A stretch of 64,000 nucleotides of DNA from Picochlorum sp. 'celeri' (taxonomy: Eukaryota > Chlorophyta > Trebouxiophyceae), in the NCBI GenBank assembly GCA_010909725.1, contig JAACMV010000023.1, positions 310,001 through 374,000 on the forward strand, in the 5' to 3' direction. Made by a program: the position numbers and the translations under genes. Below are positions 59,831 to 64,000 of this stretch, piece after piece (within the stretch, counting starts at the first letter, position 1; each line of letters opens with the position of its first letter). The notes beneath the pieces were generated by a model, which saw only the letters and a list, made by a program, of their open reading frames with translations, did no database searches and had not been told where the DNA came from.

Positions 59831-61419
59831 ATGATGGCCATCAAGAGCTCTAAAAAACCAAGGTATGTCTTCTTTTTTGTCTTGAATAGGAGAGTATGCA
59901 TTCACCCCTCGTTTCTCTATGCAGAGCGTTGGTTAGGTTTATCAATATTGTGCTTATTCTCGTGTTCGCAGCAATTCTGTTCGTGTACGGCGAATCGTTT
60001 TCTAGGTATGTCCATTTTTTGCTCAATCATAAATAGTTTTGATGTTCTGGTATGAATTGTATACCTGTGGATGCAGAAATGTGTTGGAAGGTGCCTCTGT
60101 GCTGCAACAGCAGGCAGTTGCGTCACCAGTAGAAAAGCCTTCAGAGTCTTTGGACGACAACCATACAACTAAAACTGTATTACAGACCGAAACATTACCA
60201 CCTGTTACAACTGTGAGTCCACCCCAGCAAGAAAAGGACATTGTAGATGAGGTGAAGCCACTGCAAGAGGAGAAGGGGGCAAAGGAAGAACCAGTGCAAG
60301 TGCCCACAGAACCCTCCAAAGAAGATGAGGATTATGATGAGCCTGAAGAAGCCGAGAAGACTCAAAACGACACGGATTCTGATGGGAGCGAATTCCTCAA
60401 AGTCCTTGAGAATTGCAGGGACTTGATCTGCATTCAAGAGGCGCATGCAAAGCTCCCCAGGAGTTCCAACATGTTCAACTTTCCACACTTTATGATTATC
60501 GGGTTCCAGAAGGCAGCGACAACGTCATTAAAACAGTACGTGACATTCTTTTTATAATGCCAGGGAGAAGATGTATAACATGTAGCGACTTTATGACTGC
60601 AGGTATTTAGAAAAGCATTCCCACATCATCAAACCAATGGTGAAAGAACCAAACTTTTTCCCATACGACTGCAAGGAAAAACCACCAGAGAAGTGCAGTG
60701 CGGCAAACACAACAAAATATATCACCAAAACATTACATCTTCAGCGATATATTGACGCAAAGGGGCAAGTGGCCACGTTTGAAGCGAGCACCCATATTGT
60801 AAGGGCAGGGCATAATTTGGCCCACAGAATGGCCAAGCTCATGCCTTGGCTCAGGATTATCATTCAACTTAGGGAACCAATCTCTCGAGCAGCATCCATG
60901 TTGATTCACAATAAGGATGTCAATTCCTTGGGATGCCTGATGCGCCAGGATATGGGCCACTGCCTGCTGCATCACTCTCAGATCACAGAGAAATCCACAA
61001 CATCCTATCAACCAATTACATACACAGAGGCCCTACAACCATGGATTGAGGCATTCCCAAGGGACCAAATCCATGTTATCCAATACGAAGCGCTCACAAG
61101 CGAGAAACATGGGGAATCAGAACTGAAACGTGTGAAGAATTTCATTGGTGTGGATGTCAATGAACACATGCAAGGGCTTGGCCTTCAAAATGCTCGCCGC
61201 TTCAGGATCAATCCCGAAGGATGGACCCTCAAAAGAAGTGAGTACGAAGAGCTCCTTGACATCGTCAGACCAGACACAGACTCACTTCTGGAACTCTTGT
61301 ATGACAATGATTTGATAGATGACACCACGGACTGGAAGGAGATTTGGGAAGAGATCTGGACCTCCAATTTGGATACCTGCAAAAATGAGAAAAATCGGTG
61401 CAATATCATGCTCTCGTGA
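59831..61419 (+). CDS. Type II membrane sulfotransferase A, four exons
   Basis: A Golgi-type sulfotransferase that would move sulfate from PAPS to a glycan or protein. Exons 59831-59862, 59925-60005, 60077-60535 and 60603-61419 give 462 residues. A short basic tail (MMAIKSSKKPR) precedes one signal anchor (INIVLILVFAAILFVYG, about 17-33). A long Pro/Glu/Lys-rich stalk follows. The PAPS 5'-phosphosulfate loop is IIGFQKAATTSLKQY (about 178-192) and the 3'-phosphate site is QLREPISRAASML (about 279-290). C-terminal motif NARRFRINPEGW. The third intron splits the codon after the phosphosulfate loop. The same architecture recurs in the gene at 62490. Acceptor unknown; sulfated extracellular polysaccharide is a reasonable guess. 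Confidence 0.88.
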
Positions 61420-61529
61420 AAACGATTTTGATTTAGTAGAATAGATTTTAATGATAAATTGGAATTTTTTATTTCTTTAGAGGATGAATACGTTCAAAAT
61501 AGCGTCTTTCGATTGACCGTTGCAACGAC

Positions 61530-62370
61530 ATGTCACAACCCCGGTTGGGTACGACAGGATGCTTTCTCGACCAAGATATACTGGATAAAACCAACCTTGC
61601 ATACTTTTACAGGCATTTGTGAGACACCGTTTACCTGGTCTCGCCTACAGGACGTGATTCATGATGGTTCTTTGGAGGCTCTCAGCACTCTTGGGAGGAC
61701 ACCTGAGGTTTGGAGAGAATACCGCGATTTTAAAAACACATACATACTACAACATTATGCTTCTACGGTGGATTATCTCATGATACAGATTTTTCAATGC
61801 CCGTGCACGACAAACAATGGTATGCATTGATTTTTTCCTTCTTGACATGGCAGGCATGTGAGCAGTGGCATATTCATTCTTTCCTATCGCTGCAGAGGGG
61901 AAAAAAGTTCATATCAAACCAGACGATTTTGAATCGAATCATAAGATCATCTGGAGGAAGAATGTACGTTACATTGGGGCAGCAATGTGGATTGCTGTTC
62001 TTTCATTGATGCATCCACAACAATGTGACTGAAACTGAGCTTGAACAACACATGGTGTGCAGGATTTCCCGTACAGTGTAGAGTCTGGGATTGAGCATTA
62101 CATTCTCTGGGCAAACGTTCCTCTTGCAGAGAAGGATGTTGAGAGACATGTGCAGCAACAGTTTCCCAACAACACAAAGGACAGTTTGCTGTGGTTTGTC
62201 AATCCCATGGAGCTTCAATCAGTGCCAGAGGTGCGTTTGTTGTTTTCTGTGCTCTAGGTATATATATGCGAGTAGTACACTGACGTGTTTCATCATCATC
62301 ATGACAGTTATGGCATGCCCACATCATGGCCAACATGGACAACAATGCACGTGTTTTGGATGGAGTCTGA
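61530..62370 (+). CDS. DUF3605 family protein, five exons
   Basis: Exons 61530-61548, 61613-61819, 61896-61963, 62063-62230 and 62308-62370 give 174 residues; phases are consistent through all four introns (64, 76, 99 and 77 nt). The first exon is only 19 nt (MSQPRL plus one base). The protein reads TWSRLQDVIHDGSLEALSTL, then GRTPEVWREYRDFKNTYIL, HYASTVDYLM, KIIWRKNDFPYSVESGIEHY, FVNPMELQSVPELWHAHIMA. This matches the DUF3605 pattern (a regularly spaced Gly-Arg-Ser/Thr-Pro-Glu segment, NDFPY, a Trp-Phe-x-Asn-Pro segment and a final HxHVM-like strand) known from fungi and other microbes, with no established function. It lies between the two sulfotransferase genes on the same strand. Confidence 0.8.
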
Positions 62371-62489
62371 AAAGGACTGTGGCAGCAATGTATTTATTTA
62401 GTGACTATTTATATAATTGTAGTACATGTAATTCGCATCTGATCTTGAAGATCTAGAACGCAGGGCAGAACTCCTCGTCCTGTCTACCC

Positions 62490-63893
62490 ATGGGAGTTGG
62501 GCGCAGATACAGGCAACCCGCAAGGTGTGTATCCCTATCTGAATGAAAAGATTGAAACTTTATGATAACCTATTGTTGCTTCTATGATCCGATAGTCGGT
62601 CTTTGTCGAATATCGTCTCTGCAGTGTTGGGGGCCGTTGTAACGATATTGATCTTCTACATAGCAAACCTGCCCAGTATTCATGATGAGGCCCACGATTT
62701 TCATAATACCAGGTATGTATTTATCTCACAGATTCGAGTAGAGCCTCTGTAGCGACGACTGATGCTTGCTTTCATGCCCTTGCAGTGATTTTCCAACTGA
62801 CACAACACCCTCTATTTCTGATCATACTGTGACCAGCACGCGTTCACCAGCTGAACAAGTAGAAGGAGGAGATATAGATGGTATTCCTGCAGAATTATAT
62901 AGGCCTCCAGGACCACCAAATCCTAGAGCATCGAGCAAATTTTTAGACAAGATACCCACGTGTGATTCCCTAGAGTGCCTCAAGGAGGCTCACGAGTTAC
63001 CACGCGGTGTTGCTAAATTCAACCACCCGCATTTCATTATCATAGGTTTTCAAAAGGCGGCAACCACATCATTATACTCTTATTTAGCGAGGCACAATGA
63101 GACGCTTGCCTCTTCCATCAAGGAGCCTGAATTCTTTGTCAATGGATGCAAATCTCGCATTCCAGAGGGATGTTCGAAGAATGCGACAGTCAAATATATT
63201 CACTATACTCTGAGATCCTGGATATATTTAGATTGGAATGGGACAAAGGGTAGCTTTGAGGGCAGCACGCATATTGTGAGAGCAGGGGAAGAGCTGGCAC
63301 CTAGATTGCTACACATGATGCCTTGGGTCAAGTTGATCGTATCATTGAGGGAGCCGATTTCACGGGCAGCATCCATGTTGATCCATAATGAAGATAGAAA
63401 TAATATGGGATGTCTGGCGAGGTTTAATGACATGGGCAAGTGTCTTTTGAAGAGTTCACAATTGAAAGATCCCAAAGATGGTGGACCAGATTCCTATCAC
63501 GAGGCCTTGGAGCCATGGATTTACACGTGGCCATCGACCCAGTTATTCGTTGTTCAGTACGAAGAATTGACAGATGAAGCGGACGGAGAACAGGAGCTTT
63601 TACGAGTAAAGCAGTACCTGGGCCTGGATCCAACATGGCCCAAGAATGGGGGACTTGAAATGAGGAATGCCCGTCGATTTAAGATCAAGCCAGAGGGATG
63701 GAGTATTTCTAGGCAGGACTATGAAACATTGGTAGAGATTGCAAGGGAGGATATGAGGAAAACCTTGGATGTATTGGCAATCAAGTCATTGGTACAACAT
63801 AGAAAGTCCTGGGAGAGAAGATGGGAGAGCATATGGCAAAGCAATCTGGACTCGTGCGATGATTCTGGAATGTGTAATATGGTGTTATCATAG
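62490..63893 (+). CDS. Type II membrane sulfotransferase B, three exons
   Basis: A paralogue of sulfotransferase A. Exons 62490-62524, 62596-62712 and 62786-63893 (introns of 71 and 73 nt, both phase 2, at positions matching the first two introns of A) give 419 residues. MGVGRRYRQPASRS is followed by the anchor IVSAVLGAVVTILIFYIANL. The stalk is shorter than in A. The phosphosulfate loop is IIGFQKAATTSLYSY (about 136-150) and the 3'-phosphate site is SLREPISRAASML (about 237-249). Cysteine-bearing segments (CLKEAHELPRG, VNGCKSRIPEGCS, NMGCLARFNDMGKCLL) align with A, as does the C-terminal NARRFKIKPEGW. The third intron of A is missing. Probable Golgi enzyme, acceptor unknown. Confidence 0.88.
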
Positions 63894-64000
63894 TCACTGT
63901 AAAGTAACAATACATTCGATCATCAACCCCCGCACTGATTCGAACATTTCTGCCCTGGTTGACAGGTCCAAGAGAGACTTGCCACATCATCATATGAACC

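Noticed and set aside
1..64000. CRISPR arrays, insertion sequences, prophage or bacterial operons
   Set aside because: No spaced repeats, transposase frames or Shine-Dalgarno-linked operons; spliceosomal introns show that this is nuclear DNA.

Overview
This window is nuclear DNA of a photosynthetic, probably unicellular eukaryote with a compact, intron-poor genome. It carries eukaryote-only genes (PLRG1, RPN6, PIG-M, ARMC6, ribonucleotide reductase R1). It also carries plastid genes with N-terminal targeting extensions: glutamate-1-semialdehyde aminotransferase, Mg-protoporphyrin IX methyltransferase, HCF173, a VTE6-like kinase, a CRT-like thiol transporter and a carotenoid-desaturase-like oxidase. 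Introns are GT-AG, mostly 62-209 nt, with GTATGT/GTACGT-like donors and GCAG acceptors, and they crowd towards the 5' ends of genes. I cannot name the lineage from sequence alone; a red, green or secondary-plastid alga would all fit.

Layout. 0-4 kb: the 3' tail of a LON-domain gene, then a bacterial-type topoisomerase I whose spliced C-terminus carries two HMG boxes. 4-7.5 kb: a tandem pair of unrecognised paralogues, followed by three consecutive hairpins. 7.7-13.2 kb: a ribosomal-L1-domain protein, APRT, an MPND-like RAMA+JAMM protein and the spliceosomal WD40 protein PLRG1. 13.2-23.1 kb: a desaturase-like flavoprotein, a Golgi glycosyltransferase, a tiny membrane protein, a myristoylated kinase with DFQ in place of DFG, proteasome subunit RPN6, two unrecognised membrane or secreted proteins and a DnaJ-type zinc-finger protein. 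23.2-26.3 kb: two PP2C paralogues with myristoylation signals, separated by a strongly self-complementary stretch. 27-30.5 kb: a TPR protein, ITPase, a small Cys-rich protein and a secreted protein with repeated FEGIAYV motifs.

32-44.6 kb is rich in plastid functions: HCF173 (psbA translation), GSA aminotransferase (first committed steps of tetrapyrrole synthesis), VTE6-like phytyl-phosphate kinase (recycles chlorophyll phytol), an odd fusion of a degenerate sigma54-type AAA+ domain with a membrane polyferredoxin, a CLT-type transporter and CHLM. PIG-M of the GPI pathway sits among them. 44.7-55.3 kb: an NHE-type cation/proton exchanger, cysteine synthase, MnmE, a membrane-anchored aspartic protease and ribonucleotide reductase R1. 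55.8-63.9 kb: a secreted subtilisin, ARMC6 and two related type II membrane sulfotransferases flanking a five-exon DUF3605 gene.

The least expected items are the topoisomerase-HMG fusion, the sigma54-AAA/polyferredoxin fusion, the duplicated unknown family, the nested hairpins between the PP2C genes, and first exons so short that one contains only the ATG. All splice models were made by eye from reading frame, GT-AG signals and family alignment from memory, with no transcript data.
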